Assembly: GCA_033782935.1 (NCBI GenBank)
Contig: JAWQEG010000279.1
Coordinates: forward strand, 2,070,001 to 2,134,000
Direction: 5' to 3'
Source of the DNA: Petrolisthes cinctipes
Lineage: Eukaryota; Arthropoda; Malacostraca; Decapoda; Porcellanidae
DNA length: 64,000 bases
This document shows, one piece after another, positions 9,901-23,915 of this stretch. A program made the position numbers and the translations under genes. Within the stretch, counting starts at the first letter, position 1. Every line of letters begins with the position of its first letter. The notes beneath the pieces are model-generated. The model had not been told where the DNA came from, ran no database searches, and worked only from the letters and a program-made list of their open reading frames with translations.

Positions 9901-12124
9901 ATGCACATATCGACTTTTGTGCACCTAAAAGATCGATTTTCAGTATGTTTTGAGCATGTATTTTGAAAATACTCTAACACGGAGTAGGCATGTACAGATC
10001 GCTTCTGGGACCCCTAAATATCGAATTTTCGGGTGTTTTGGGACTGAATTGGAGATATCGACTTTTTGGCACCTAAAAGATCGATTTTTAGCATGTTTTT
10101 AGCCTATATTTTGAAAATATTCTAGCACTGAGTAGGCATGTACAGATCGCTTCTGGGACCCCAAAATATCGAATTTTCGGGTGTTTAGGGCCAGAATTTG
10201 AGATATAGACGGGTACAGAAGATGCATGCACATATCGGCTTTTGGGCACCTAAAAGATCGATTTTCAGTATGTTTTTGGCCTGTATTTTGAAAATACTCT
10301 AACAAGGAGTAGGCATGTACAGATACCTTCTAGGACCTCTAAATATCGAATTTTCGGGTGTTTTGGGACTGAATTTGAGATATCGATTTTTTGGCACCTA
10401 TAATATCGATTTTTAGCATGTTTTTAGCCTATATTTTGAAAATATTCTAGCACTGTGTAGGCATGTACAGATTGCTTCTGGGACCCCAAAATATTGAATT
10501 TTCGGGTGTTTTGAGCCTGAATTTGAGATATAAACGGGTACTGAAGATGCATGCACATATCGACTTTTGTGCACCTAAAAGATCGATTTTTAGTATGTTT
10601 TGCGCATGTATTTTTAAAATACTCTAACACATAGTAGGCATGTACAGATCGCTTCTGGGACCCCTAAATATTGAATTTTCGGGTGTTTTGGGACTGAATT
10701 TGAGATATCGACTTTTTGGCACCTAAAAGATCGATTTTTAGCATGTTTTTAGCCTATATTTTGAAAATATTCTAGCACTGAGTAGGCATGTACAGATTGC
10801 TTCTGGGACCCCAAAATATTAAATTTTCGGTTGTTTTGAGCCTGAATTTGAGATATAAACGGGTACAGAAGTTACATGCACATATTGACTTTGGGCACCA
10901 AAAATATCGATTTTCAGCATGTTTTGGGCCTGAATTTTGAAAATACTCTAACACGGAGTAGGCATGTACAGATCGCTTCTGGGACCCCAAAATATCGAAT
11001 TTTCGGGTGTTTAGGGCCAGAATTTGAGATATAAACGGGTACAGAAGATGCATGCACATATCGACTTTTGGGCACCTAAAAGATCGATTTTCAGTATGTT
11101 TTTGGCCTTTTTTTTTTTGAAAATACTCTAACAAGGAGTAGGCATGTACAGATACCTTCTGGGACCTCTAAATATCGAATTTTCGGGTGTTTTGGGACTG
11201 AATTTGAGATATCGATTTTTTGGCACCTATAATATCGATTTTTAGCATGTTTTTAGCCTATATTTTGAAAATATTCTAACACTGTGTAGGCATGTACAGA
11301 TTGCTTCTGGGACCCCAAAATATTGAATTTTCGGGTGTTTTGAGCCTGAATTTGAGATATAAACGGGTACAGAAGATACATGCACATATTGACTTTGGGC
11401 ATCTAAAATATCGATTTTCAGCATGTTTTGGGCCTGTATTTTGAAAATACTCTAACACTGAGTAGGCATGTACAGATTGCTTTTGGAACCCCAAAATATT
11501 GAATTTTCGGGTGTTTTGAGCCTGAATTTGAGATATAAACGGGTACAGAAGATGCATGCACATATCGACTTTTGTGCACCTAAAAGATCGATTTTCAGTA
11601 TGTTTTGAGCATGTATTTTGAAAATACTCTAACACGGAGTAGGCATGTACAGATCGCTTCTGGGACCCCTAAATATCGAATTTTCGGGTGTTTTGGGACT
11701 GAATTTGAGATATCGACTTTTTGGCACCTAAAAGATCGATTTTTAGCATGTTTTTAGCCTATATTTTGAAAATATTCTAGCACTGAGTAGGCATGTACAG
11801 ATTGCTTCTGGGACCCCAAAATATTGAATTTTCGGTTGTTTTGAGCCTGAATTTGAGATATAAACGGGTACAGAAGATACATGCACATATTGACTTTGGG
11901 CACCAAAAATATCGATTTTCAGCATGTTTTGGGCCTGAATTTTGAAAATACTCTAACACGGAGTAGGCATGTACAGATCGCTTCTGGGACCCTAAAATAT
12001 CGAATTTTCGGGTGTTTAGGGCCAGAATTTGAGATATAAACGGGCACAGAAGATGAATGCACATATCGACTTTTGAGCACCTAAAAGATCGATTTTCAGT
12101 ATGTTTTTGGCCTGTATTTTGAAA
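6961..12124 (+). repeat. 5,164-bp 31-monomer unit, copy 1
   Basis: From the A start at 7072 to the one at 12236 the A-to-A intervals are 501, 501, 679, 501, 325, 501, 325, 325, 504, 501 and 501 bp, which sum to 5,164 bp and 31 monomers. The same series follows in copy 2. Diagnostic rare variants include TTTTGAGACTG near 7350, GGGACTGTATTTG near 8034, CCCCCAAATTTTG near 8832, TATTTTCAAAATATTC near 9283, AAATATCCAATTTTC near 9514 and GCTTTTGGAACCCC. Confidence 0.93.
11108..11118 (+). repeat. T11 homopolymer, second occurrence
   Basis: Same position in the C monomer as 6946-6956, preceded here by TTTTTGGCC rather than TTTTGGGCC. It is at an offset of 4,162 bp from the first, showing that the 31-mer contains a segment related to the trimers just upstream of it. 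Confidence 0.95.
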
Positions 12125-15100
12125 ATACTCTAACAAGGAGTAGGCATGTACAGATACCTTCTGGGACCTCTAAATATCGAATTTTCGGGTGTTTTGGGAC
12201 TGAATTTGAGATATCGATTTTTTGGCACCTATAATATCGATTTTTAGCATGTTTTTAGCCTATATTTTGAAAATATTCTAGCACTGTGTAGGCATGTACA
12301 GATTGCTTCTGGGACCCCAAAATATTGAATTTTCGGGTGTTTTGAGCCTGAATTTGAGATATAAACGGGTACAGAAGATACATGCACATATTGACTTTGG
12401 GCATCTAAAATATCGATTTTCAGCATGTTTTGGGCCTGTATTTTGAAAATACTCTAACACTGAGTAGGCATGTACAGATTGCTTTTGGAACCCCAAAATA
12501 TTGAATTTTCGGGTGTTTTGAGACTGAATTTGAGATATAAACGGGTACAGAAGATGCATGCACATATCGACTTTTGTGCACCTAAAAGATCGATTTTCAG
12601 TATGTTTTGAGCATGTATTTTGAAAATACTCTAACACGGAGTAGGCATGTACAGATCGCTTCTGGGACCCCTAAATATCGAATTTTCGGGTGTTTTGGGA
12701 CTGAATTTGAGATATCGACTTTTTGGCACCTAAAAGATCGATTTTTAGCATGTTTTTAGCCTATATTTTGAAAATATTCTAGCACTGAGTAGGCATGTAC
12801 AGATTGCTTCTGGGACCCCAAAATATTGCATTTTCGGGTGTTTTGAGCCTGAATTTGAGATATAAACGGGTACAGAAGATACATGCACATATTGACTTTG
12901 GGCATCTAAAATATCGATTTTCAGCATGTTTTGGGCCTGAATTTTGAAAATACTCTAAAACTGAGTAGGCATGTACAGATAGCTTCTGGGACCCCAAAAT
13001 ATCGAATTTTCGGGTGTTTAGGGCCAGAATTTGAGATATAAACGGGTACAGAAGATGCATGCACATATCGACTTTTGGGCACCTAAAAGATCGATTTTCA
13101 GTATGTTTTAGGCCTGTATTTTGAAAATATTCTAACACGGAGTAGGCATGCACAGATACCTTCTGGGACCTCTAAATATCGAATTTTCGGGTGTTTTGGG
13201 ACTGTATTTGAGATATCGATTTTTTGGCACCTAAAATGTCGATTTTTAGCATGTTTTTAGCCTATATTTTGAAAATATTCTAGCACTGTGTAGGCATGTA
13301 CAGATTGCTTCTGGGACCCCAAAATATTGAATTTTCGGGTGTTTTCAGCCTGAATTTGAGATATAAACGGGTACTGAAGATGCATGCACATATCGACTTA
13401 TGTGCACCTAAAATATCGATTTTCAGCATGTTTTGGGCCTGTATTTTGAAAATACTCTAACACTGAGTAGGCATGTACAGATCGCTTCTGGGACCCCAAA
13501 ATATCGAATTTTCGGGTGTTTAGGGCCAGAATTTGAGATATAAACGGGTACAGAAGATGCATGCACATATCGACTTTTGGGCACCTAAAAGATCGATTTT
13601 CAGTATGTTTTGGGCCTGTATTTTGAAAATACTCTAACACTGAGTAGGCATGTACAGATTGCTTCTGGGACCCCAAAATATTGAATTTTCGGGGGTTTTG
13701 AGCCTGAATTTGAGATATAAACGGGTACTGAAGATGCATGCACATATCGACTTTTGTGCACCTAAAAGATCGATTTTCAGTATATTTTGATCATGTATTT
13801 TGAAAATACTCTAACACGGAGTAGGCATGTACAGATCGTTTCTGGGACCCCTAAATATCGAATTTTCGGGTGTTTTGGGACTGAATTTGAGATATCGATT
13901 TTTTGGCACCTATAATATCGATTTTTAGCATGTTTTTAGCCTATATTTTGAAAATATTCTAGCACTGTGTAGGCATGTACAGATTGCTTCTGGGACCCCC
14001 AAATTTTGAATTTTCGGGTGTTTAGAGCCTGAATTTGAGATATAAACGGGTACAGAAGATACATGCACATATTGACTTTGGGCATCTAAAATATCGATTT
14101 TCAGCATGTTTTGGGCCTGTATTTTGAAAATACTCTAACACTGAGTAGGCATGTACAGATTGCTTTTGGAACCCCAAAATATTGAATTTTCGGGTGTTTT
14201 GAGCCTGAATTTGAGATATAAACGGGTACTGAAGATGCATGCACATATCGACATTTGTGCACCTAAAAGATCGATTTTCAGTATGTTTTGAGCATGTATT
14301 TTGAAAATACTCTAACACGGAGTAGGCATGTACAGATCACTTCTGGGACCCCTAAATATCGAATTTTCAGGTGTTTTGGGACTGAATTTGAGATATCGAC
14401 TTTTTGGCACCTAAAAGATCGATTTTTAGCATGTTTTTAGCCTATATTTTCAAAATATTCTAGCACTGAGTAGGCATGTACAGATCGCTTCTGGGACCCC
14501 AAAATATCGAATTTTCGGGTGTTTAGGGCCAGAATTTGAGATATAAACGGGTACAGAAGATGCATGCACATATCGACTTTTAGGCACCTAAAAGATCGAT
14601 TTTCAGTATGTTTTTGGCCTGTATTTTGAAAATACTCTAACACGGAGTAGGCATGTACAGATACCTTCTGGGACCTCTAAATATCCAATTTTCGGGTGTT
14701 TTGGGACTGAATTTGAGATATCGACTTTTTGGCACCTAAAATATCGATTTTTAACATGTTTTTAGCCTATATTTTGAAAATATTCTAGCACTATGTAGGC
14801 ATGTACAGATTGCTTCTGGGACCCCAAAATATTGATTTTTCGTGTGTTTTGAGCCTGAATTTGAGATATAAACGGGTACAGAAGATACATGCACATATTG
14901 ACTTTGGGCATCTAAAATATCGATTTTCAGCATGTTTTGGGCCTGTATTTTGAAAATACTCTAACACTGAGTAGGCATGTACAGATTGCTTTTGGAACCC
15001 CAAAATATTGAATTTTCGGGTGTTTTCTGCCTGAATTTGAGATATAAACGGGTACTGAAGATGCATGCACATATCGACTTTTGTGCACCTAAAAGATCGA

Positions 15101-17288
15101 TTTTCAGTATGTTTTGAGCATGTATTTTGAAAATACTCTAACACGGAGTAGGCATGTACAGATCGCTTCTGGGACCCCTAAATATCGAATTTTCGGGTGT
15201 TTTGGGACTGAATTTGAGATATCGACTTTTTGGCACCTAAAAGATCGATTTTTAGCATGTTTTTAGCCTATATTTTGAAAATATTCTAGCACTGAGTAGG
15301 CATGTACAGATCGCTTCTGGGACCCCAAAATATCGAATTTTCGGGTGTTTAGGGCCAGAATTTGAGATATAGACGGGTACAGAAGATGCATGCACATATC
15401 GGCTTTTGGGCACCTAAAAGATCGATTTTCAGTATGTTTTTGGCCTGTATTTTGAAAATACTCTAACAAGGAGTAGGCATGTACAGATACCTTCTAGGAC
15501 CTCTAAATATCGAATTTTCGGGTGTTTTGGGACTGAATTTGAGATATCGATTTTTTGGCACCTATAATATCGATTTTTAGCATGTTTTTAGCCTATATTT
15601 TGAAAATATTCTAGCACTGTGTAGGCATGTACAGATTGCTTCTGGGACCCCAAAATATTGAATTTTCGGGTGTTTTGAGCCTGAATTTGAGATATAAACG
15701 GGTACTGAAGATGCATGCACATATCGACTTTTGTGCACCTAAAAGATCGATTTTTAGTATGTTTTGCGCATGTATTTTTAAAATACTCTAACACATAGTA
15801 GGCATGTACAGATCGCTTCTGGGACCCCTAAATATTGAATTTTCGGGTGTTTTGGGACTGAATTTGAGATATCGACTTTTTGGCACCTAAAAGATCGATT
15901 TTTAGCATGTTTTTAGCCTATATTTTGAAAATATTCTAGCACTGAGTAGGCATGTACAGATTGCTTCTGGGACCCCAAAATATTAAATTTTCGGTTGTTT
16001 TGAGCCTGAATTTGAGATATAAACGGGTACAGAAGTTACATGCACATATTGACTTTGGGCACCAAAAATATCGATTTTCAGCATGTTTTGGGCCTGAATT
16101 TTGAAAATACTCTAACACGGAGTAGGCATGTACAGATCGCTTCTGGGACCCCAAAATATCGAATTTTCGGGTGTTTAGGGCCAGAATTTGAGATATAAAC
16201 GGGTACAGAAGATGCATGCACATATCGACTTTTGGGCACCTAAAAGATCGATTTTCAGTATGTTTTTGGCCTTTTTTTTTTTGAAAATACTCTAACAAGG
16301 AGTAGGCATGTACAGATACCTTCTGGGACCTCTAAATATCGAATTTTCGGGTGTTTTGGGACTGAATTTGAGATATCGATTTTTTGGCACCTATAATATC
16401 GATTTTTAGCATGTTTTTAGCCTATATTTTGAAAATATTCTAACACTGTGTAGGCATGTACAGATTGCTTCTGGGACCCCAAAATATTGAATTTTCGGGT
16501 GTTTTGAGCCTGAATTTGAGATATAAACGGGTACAGAAGATACATGCACATATTGACTTTGGGCATCTAAAATATCGATTTTCAGCATGTTTTGGGCCTG
16601 TATTTTGAAAATACTCTAACACTGAGTAGGCATGTACAGATTGCTTTTGGAACCCCAAAATATTGAATTTTCGGGTGTTTTGAGCCTGAATTTGAGATAT
16701 AAACGGGTACAGAAGATGCATGCACATATCGACTTTTGTGCACCTAAAAGATCGATTTTCAGTATGTTTAGAGCATGTATTTTGAAAATACTCTAACACG
16801 GAGTAGGCATGTACAGATCGCTTCTGGGACCCCTAAATATCGAATTTTCGGGTGTTTTGGGACTGAATTTGAGATATCGACTTTTTGGCACCTAAAAGAT
16901 CGATTTTTAGCATGTTTTTAGCCTATATTTTGAAAATATTCTAGCACTGAGTAGGCATGTACAGATTGCTTCTGGGACCCCAAAATATTGAATTTTCGGT
17001 TGTTTTGAGCCTGAATTTGAGATATAAACGGGTACAGAAGATACATGCACATATTGACTTTGGGCACCAAAAATATCGATTTTCAGCATGTTTTGGGCCT
17101 GAATTTTGAAAATACTCTAACACGGAGTAGGCATGTACAGATCGCTTCTGGGACCCTAAAATATCGAATTTTCGGGTGTTTAGGGCCAGAATTTGAGATA
17201 TAAACGGGCACAGAAGATGCATGCACATATCGACTTTTGAGCACCTAAAAGATCGATTTTCAGTATGTTTTTGGCCTGTATTTTGAAA
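12125..17288 (+). repeat. 5,164-bp 31-monomer unit, copy 2
   Basis: Nearly identical to 6961-12124 at a constant offset of 5,164 bp. Differences I could see are few: CACTATGTAGG near 14791 (CACTGTGTAGG in copy 1), GAATTTGAG near 15210 (GAATTGGAG in copy 1), TGTTTAGAGC near 16766 (TGTTTTGAGC in copy 1) and GATGCATGC near 17216 (GATGAATGC in copy 1). Identity carries on to about 17330, where ACCCCTAAAT replaces ACCTCTAAAT. The small number of differences over 5 kb points to a very recent duplication, or to an assembly duplication. Confidence 0.92.
16272..16282 (+). repeat. T11 homopolymer, third occurrence
   Basis: Matches 11108-11118 at exactly the 5,164-bp offset. The unchanged length of 11 T in copies 1 and 2 fits a recent duplication, because homopolymers usually change length quickly. 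Confidence 0.95.
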
Positions 17289-19403
17289 ATACTCTAACAA
17301 GGAGTAGGCATGTACAGATACCTTCTGGGACCCCTAAATATCGAATTTTCGGGTGTTTTGGGACTGAATTTGAGATATCGACTTTTTGGCAACTAAAAGA
17401 TCGATTTTTAGCATGTTTTTAGCCTATATTTTGAAAACATTCTAGCACTGAGTAGGCATGTACAGATTGCTTCTGGGACCCCAAAATATTGAATTTTCGG
17501 GTGTTTTGAGCCTGAATTTGAGATATAAACGGGTACAGAAGATACATGCACATATTGACTTTGGGCATCTAAAATATCGATTTTCAGCATGTTTTGGGCC
17601 TGTATTTTTAAAATACTCTAACACTGAGTAGGCATGTACAGATTGCTTCTGGTACCCCAAAATATTGAATTTTCGGGTGTTTTGAGCCTGAATTTGAGAT
17701 ATAAACGGGTACTGAAGATGGATGCACATATCGACTTTTGTGCACCTAAAAGATCGATTTTCAGTATGTTTTGAGCATGTATTTTGATAATACTCTAACA
17801 CGGAGTAGGCATGTACAGATCGCTTCTGGGGCCTCTAAATATCGAATTTTCGGGTGTTATGGGTCTGAATTTGAGATATCGATTTTTTGGCACCTATAAT
17901 ATCGATTTTTAGCATGTTTTTAGCCTATATTTTGAAAATATTCTAGCACTGTGTAGGCATGTACAGATGGCTTCTGGGACCCCAAAATATTGAATTTTCG
18001 GGTGTTTTGAGCCTGAATTTGAGATGTAAACGGGTACTGAAGATGCATGCACATATCGACTTTTGTGCACCTAAAAGATCGATTTTCAGTATGTTTTGAG
18101 CATGTATTTTGAAAATACTCTAACACGGAGAAGGAATGTACAGATTGCTTCTGGGACCCCAAAATATTGAATTTTCGGGTGTTTTGAGCCTGAATTTGAG
18201 ATATAAACGGGTACTGAAGATGCATGCACATATCGACTTTTGTGCACCTAAAAGATCGATTTTCAGTATGTTTTGAGCATGTATTTTGAAAATACTCTAA
18301 CACGGAGTAGGCATGTACAGATCGCTTCTGGGACCCCTAAATATCGAATTTTCGGGTGTTTTGGGACTGAATTTGAGATATCGATTTTTTGGCACCTAAA
18401 ATGTCGATTTTTAGCTTGTTTTTAGCCTATATTTTGAAAATATTCTAGCACAGTGTAGGCATGTACAGATTGCTTCTGGGATCCCAAAATATTGAATTTT
18501 CGGGTGTTTTGAGCCTGAATTTGAGATATAAACGGGCACAGAAGATACATGCACATATTGACTTTGGGCATCTAAATTATCGATTTTCAGCATGTTTTGG
18601 GCCTGTATTTTGAAAATACTCTAACACTGAGAAGGCATGTACAGATTGCTTCTGGGACCCCAAAATATTGAATTTTCGGGTGTTTTGAGCCTGAATTTGA
18701 GATATAAACGGGTACTGAAGATGCATGCACATATCGACTTTTGTGCACCTAAGAGATCGATTTTCAGTATGTTTTGAGCATGTATTTTGAAAATACTCTA
18801 ACACGGAGTAGGCATGTACAGATCGCTTCTGGGACCCCTAAATATCGAATTTTCGGGTGTTTTGGGACTGAATTTGAGATATCGACTTTTTGGCACCTAA
18901 AAGATCGATTTTTAGCATGTTTTTAGCCTATATTTTGAAAATATTCTAGCACTGAGTAGGCATGTAGAGATTGCTTCTGGGACCCCAAAATATTGAATTT
19001 TCGGGTGTTTTGAGCCTGAATTTGAGATATAAACGGGTACAGAAGATACATGCACATATTGACTTTGGGCACAAAAATATCGATTTTCAGCATGTTTTGG
19101 GCCTGAACTTTGAAAATACTCTAACACGGAGTAGGCATGTACAGATCGCTTCTGGGACCCCAAAATATCGAATTTTCGGGTGTTTAGGGCCAGAATTTGA
19201 GATATAAACGCATACAGAAGATGCATGCACATATTGACTTTTGGGCACCTAAAAGATCGATTTTCAGTATGTTTTTGGCCTGTATTTTGAAAATACTCTA
19301 ACACGGAGTAGGCATGTACAGATACCTTCTGGGACCTCTAAATATCGAATTTTCGGGTGTTTTGGGACTGAATTTGAGATATCGACTTTTTGGCACCTAA
19401 AAG
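16899..19403 (+). repeat. 2,505-bp segmental unit, copy 1
   Basis: Series of trimers starting with an A-II monomer carrying TCGGTTGTTTTGAGCC. Further marks are GGCAACTAAAAGATCG, TTTTGAAAACATTC, CTTCTGGTACCCC, TTTTGATAATACTC, GTTATGGGTCTG, AGATGGCTTC, GGAGAAGGAATG and TTTAGCTTGTTTTTAG, all recurring in copies 2 and 3. It overlaps the 3' end of the preceding 5,164-bp unit, so the two duplication systems share a boundary trimer. Confidence 0.9.
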
Positions 19404-22400
19404 ATCGATTTTTAGCATGTTTTTAGCCTATATTTTGAAAATATTCTAGCACTGAGTAGGCATGTACAGATTGCTTCTGGGACCCCAAAATATTGAATTT
19501 TCGGTTGTTTTGAGCCTGAATTTGAGATATAAACGGGTACAGAAGATACATGCACATATTGACTTTGGGCACCAAAAATATCGATTTTCAGCATGTTTTG
19601 GGCCTGAATTTTGAAAATACTCTAACACGGAGTAGGCATGTACAGATCGCTTCTGGGACCCTAAAATATCGAATTTTCGGGTGTTTAGGGCCAGAATTTG
19701 AGATATAAACGGGCACAGAAGATGCATGCACATATCGACTTTTGGGCACCTAAAAGATCGATTTTCAGTATGTTTTTGGCTTGTATTTTGAAAATACTCT
19801 AACAAGGAGTAGGCATGTACAGATACCTTCTGGGACCCCTAAATATCGAATTTTCGGGTGTTTTGGGACTGAATTTGAGATATCGACTTTTTGGCAACTA
19901 AAAGATCGATTTTTAGCATGTTTTTAGCCTATATTTTGAAAACATTCTAGCACTGAGTAGGCATGTACAGATTGCTTCTGGGACCCCAAAATATTGAATT
20001 TTCGGGTGTTTTGAGCCTGAATTTGAGATATAAACGGGTACAGAAGATACATGCACATATTGACTTTGGGCATCTAAAATATCGATTTTCAGCATGTTTT
20101 GGGCCTGTATTTTTAAAATACTCTAACACTGAGTAGGCATGTACAGATTGCTTCTGGTAACCCAAAATATTGAATTTTCGGGTGTTTTGAGCCTGAATTT
20201 GAGATATAAACGGGTACTGAAGATGGATGCACATATCGACTTTTGTGCACCTAAAAGATCGATTTTCAGTATGTTTTGAGCATGTATTTTGATAATACTC
20301 TAACACGGAGTAGGCATGTACAACTCGCTTCTGGGGCCTCTAAATATCGAATTTTCGGGTGTTATGGGTCTGAATTTGAGATATCGATTTTTTGGCACCT
20401 ATAATATCGATTTTTAGCATGTTTTTAGCCTATATTTTGAAAATATTCTAGCACTGTGTAGGCATGTACAGATGGCTTCTGGGACCCCAAAATATTGAAT
20501 TTTCGGGTGTTTTGAGCCTGAATTTGAGATATAAACGGGTACTGAAGATGCATGCACATATCGACTTTTGTGCACCTAAAAGATCGATTTTCAGTATGTT
20601 TTGAGCATGTATTTTGAAAATACTCTAACACGGAGAAGGAATGTACAGATTGCTTCTGGGACCCCAAAATATTGAATTTTCGGGTGTTTTGAGCCTGAAT
20701 TTGAGATATAAACGGGTACTGAAGATGGATGCACATATCGACTTTTGTGCACCTAAAAGATCGATTTTCAGTATGTTTTGAGCATGTATTTTGATAATAC
20801 TCTAACACGGAGTAGGCATGTACAGATCGCTTCTGGGGCCTCTAAATATCGAATTTTCGGGTGTTATGGGTCTGAATTTGAGATATCGATTTTTTTGGCA
20901 CCTATAATATCGATTTTTAGCATGTTTTTAGCCTATATTTTGAAAATATTCTAGCACTGTGTAGGCATGTACAGATGGCTTCTGGGACCCCAAAATATTG
21001 AATTTTCGGGTGTTTTGAGCCTGAATTTGAGATATAAACGGGTACTGAAGATGCATGCACATATCGACTTTTGTGCACCTAAAAGATCGATTTTCAGTAT
21101 GTTTTGAGCATGTATTTTGAAAATACTCTAACACGGAGAAGGAATGTACAGATTGCTTCTGGGACCCCAAAATATTGAATTTTCGGTTGTTTTGAGCCTG
21201 AATTTGAGATATAAACGGGTACTGAAGATGCATGCACATATCGACTTTTGTGCACCTAAAAGATCGATTTTCAGTATGTTTTGAGCATGTATTTTGAAAA
21301 TACTCTAACACGGAGTAGGCATGTACAGATCGCTTCTGGGACCCCTAAATATCGAATTTTCGGGTGTTTTGGGACTGAATTTGAGATATCGATTTTTTGG
21401 CAACTAAAATGTCGATTTTTAGCTTGTTTTTAGCCTATATTTTGAAAATATTCTAGCACAGTGTAGGCATGTACAGATTGCTTCTAGGATCCCAAAATAT
21501 TGAATTTTCGGGTGTTTTGAGCCTGAATTTGAGATATAAACGGGCACAGAAGATACATGCACATATTGACTTTGGGCATCTAAATTATCGATTTTCAGCA
21601 TGTTTTGGGCCTGTATTTTGAAAATACTCTAACACTGAGAAGGCATGTACAGATTGCTTCTGGGACCCCAAAATATTGAATTTTCGGGTGTTTTGAGCCT
21701 GAATTTGAGATATAAACGGGTACTGAAGATGCATGCACATATCGACTTTTGTGCACCTAAGAGATCGATTTTCAGTATGTTTTGAGCATGTATTTTGAAA
21801 ATACTCTAACACGGAGTAGGCATGTACAGATCGCTTCTGGGACCCCTAAATATCGAATTTTCGGGTGTTTTGGGACTGAATTTGAGATATCGACTTTTTG
21901 GCACCTAAAAGATCGATTTTTAGCATATTTTTAGCCTATATTTTGAAAATATTCTAGCACTGTGTAGGCATGTAGAGATTGCTTCTGGGACCCCAAAATA
22001 TTGAATTTTCGGGTGTTTTGAGCCTGAATTTGAGATATAAACGGGTACAGAAGATACATGCACATATTGACTTTGGGCACCAAAAATATCGATTTTCAGC
22101 ATGTTTTGGGCCTGAACTTTGAAAATACTCTAACACGGAGTAGGCATGTACAGATCGCTTCTGGGACCCCAAAATATCGAATTTTCGGGTGTTTAGGGCC
22201 AGAATTTGAGATATAAACGGATACAGAAGATGCATGCACATATTGACTTTTGGGCACCTAAAAGATCGATTTTCAGTATGTTTTTGGCCTGTATTTTGAA
22301 AATACTCTAACACGGAGTAGGCATGTACAGATACCTTCTGGGACCTCTAAATATCGAATTTTCGGGTGTTTTGGGACTGAATTTGAGATATCGACATTTT

Positions 22401-22412
22401 GGCACCTAAAAG
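19404..22412 (+). repeat. 3,009-bp segmental unit, copy 2 (expanded)
   Basis: Same succession of marked trimers as copy 1 but 504 bp longer. The extra length is a second copy of the trimer with AGATGGCTTC and GGAGAAGGAATG (20406-20908 and 20909-21410). The step from copy 2 to copy 3 is 3,009 bp against 2,505 bp from copy 1 to copy 2. Confidence 0.9.
20406..21410 (+). repeat. Extra 503-bp trimer duplicated inside copy 2
   Basis: Two adjacent trimers of 503 and 502 bp made of an A/B hybrid, a full-length B-like monomer and C. Both carry AGATGGCTTC and GGAGAAGGAATG. The first ends with the C marks TTTTGATAATACTC and GTTATGGGTCTG, and a T7 run near 20890 gives its extra base. Copy 1 has this trimer once (17901-18402), so one copy was added by unequal exchange of a single trimer. 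Confidence 0.88.
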
Positions 22413-23915
22413 ATCGATTTTTAGCATGTTTTTAGCCTATATTTTGAAAATATTCTAGCACTGAGTAGGCATGTACAGATTGCTTCTGGGACCCCAAAAT
22501 ATTGAATTTTCGGTTGTTTTGAGCCTGAATTTGAGATATAAACGGGTACAGAAGATACATGCACATATTGACTTTGGGCACCAAAAATATCGATTTTCAG
22601 CATGTTTTGGGCCTGAATTTTGAAAATACTCTAACACGGAGTAGGCATGTACAGATCGCTTCTGGGACCCTAAAATATCGAATTTTCGGGTGTTTAGGGC
22701 CAGAATTTGAGATATAAACGGGCACAGAAGATGCATGCACATATCGACTTTTGGGCACCTAAAAGATCGATTTTCAGTATGTTTTTGGCTTGTATTTTGA
22801 AAATACTCTAACAAGGAGTAGGCATGTACAGATACCTTCTGGGACCCCTAAATATCGAATTTTCGGGTGTTTTGGGACTGAATTTGAGATATCGACTTTT
22901 TGGCAACTAAAAGATCGATTTTTAGCATGTTTTTAGCCTATATTTTGAAAACATTCTAGCACTGAGTAGGCATGTACAGATTGCTTCTGGGACCCCAAAA
23001 TATCGAATTTTCGGGTGTTTTGAGCCTGAATTTGAGATATAAACGGGTACAGAAGATACATGCACATATTGACTTTGGGCATCTAAAATATCGATTTTCA
23101 GCATGTTTTGGGCCTGTATTTTTAAAATACTCTAACACTGAGTAGGCATGTACAGATTGCTTCTGGTACCCCAAAATATTGAATTTTCGGGTGTTTTGAG
23201 CCTGAATTTGAGATATAAACGGGTACTGAAGATGGATGCACATATCGACTTTTGTGCACCTAAAAGATCGATTTTCAGTATGTTTTGAGCATGTATTTTG
23301 ATAATACTCTAACACGGAGTAGGCATGTACAACTCGCTTCTGGGGCCTCTAAATATCGAATTTTCGGGTGTTATGGGTCTGAATTTGAGATATCGATTTT
23401 TTGGCACCTATAATATCGATTTTTAGCATGTTTTTAGCCTATATTTTGAAAATATTCTAGCACTGTGTAGGCATGTACAGATGGCTTCTGGGACCCCAAA
23501 ATATTGAATTTTCGGGTGTTTTGAGCCTGAATTTGAGATATAAACGGGTACTGAAGATGCATGCACATATCGACTTTTGTGCACCTAAAAGATCGATTTT
23601 CAGTATGTTTTGAGCATGTATTTTGAAAATACTCTAACACGGAGAAGGAATGTACAGATTGCTTCTGGGACCCCAAAATATTGAATTTTCGGGTGTTTTG
23701 AGCATGAATTTGAGATATAAACGGGTACTGAAGATGCATGCACATATCGACTTTTGTGCAACTAAAAGATCGATTTTCAGTATGTTTTGAGCATGTATTT
23801 TGAAAATACTCTAACACGGAGTAGGCATGTACAGATCGCTTCTGGGACCCCTAAATATCGAATTTTCGGGTGTTTTGGGACTGAATTTGAGATATCGATT
23901 TTTTGGCACCTAAAA
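22413..23915 (+). repeat. Segmental unit, copy 3 (partial, about 1.5 kb)
   Basis: Follows copies 1 and 2 through the TCGGTTGTTTTGAG, GGCAACTAAAAG, TTTTGATAATACTC, GTTATGGGTCTG and AGATGGCTTC marks. The next trimer begins TCGAATTTTAGCATG instead of TTTAGCTTG, so the homology ends near 23915. One change inside is AAAATATCGAATTTTC near 23000 where copies 1 and 2 have AAAATATTGAATTTTC. Confidence 0.87.
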
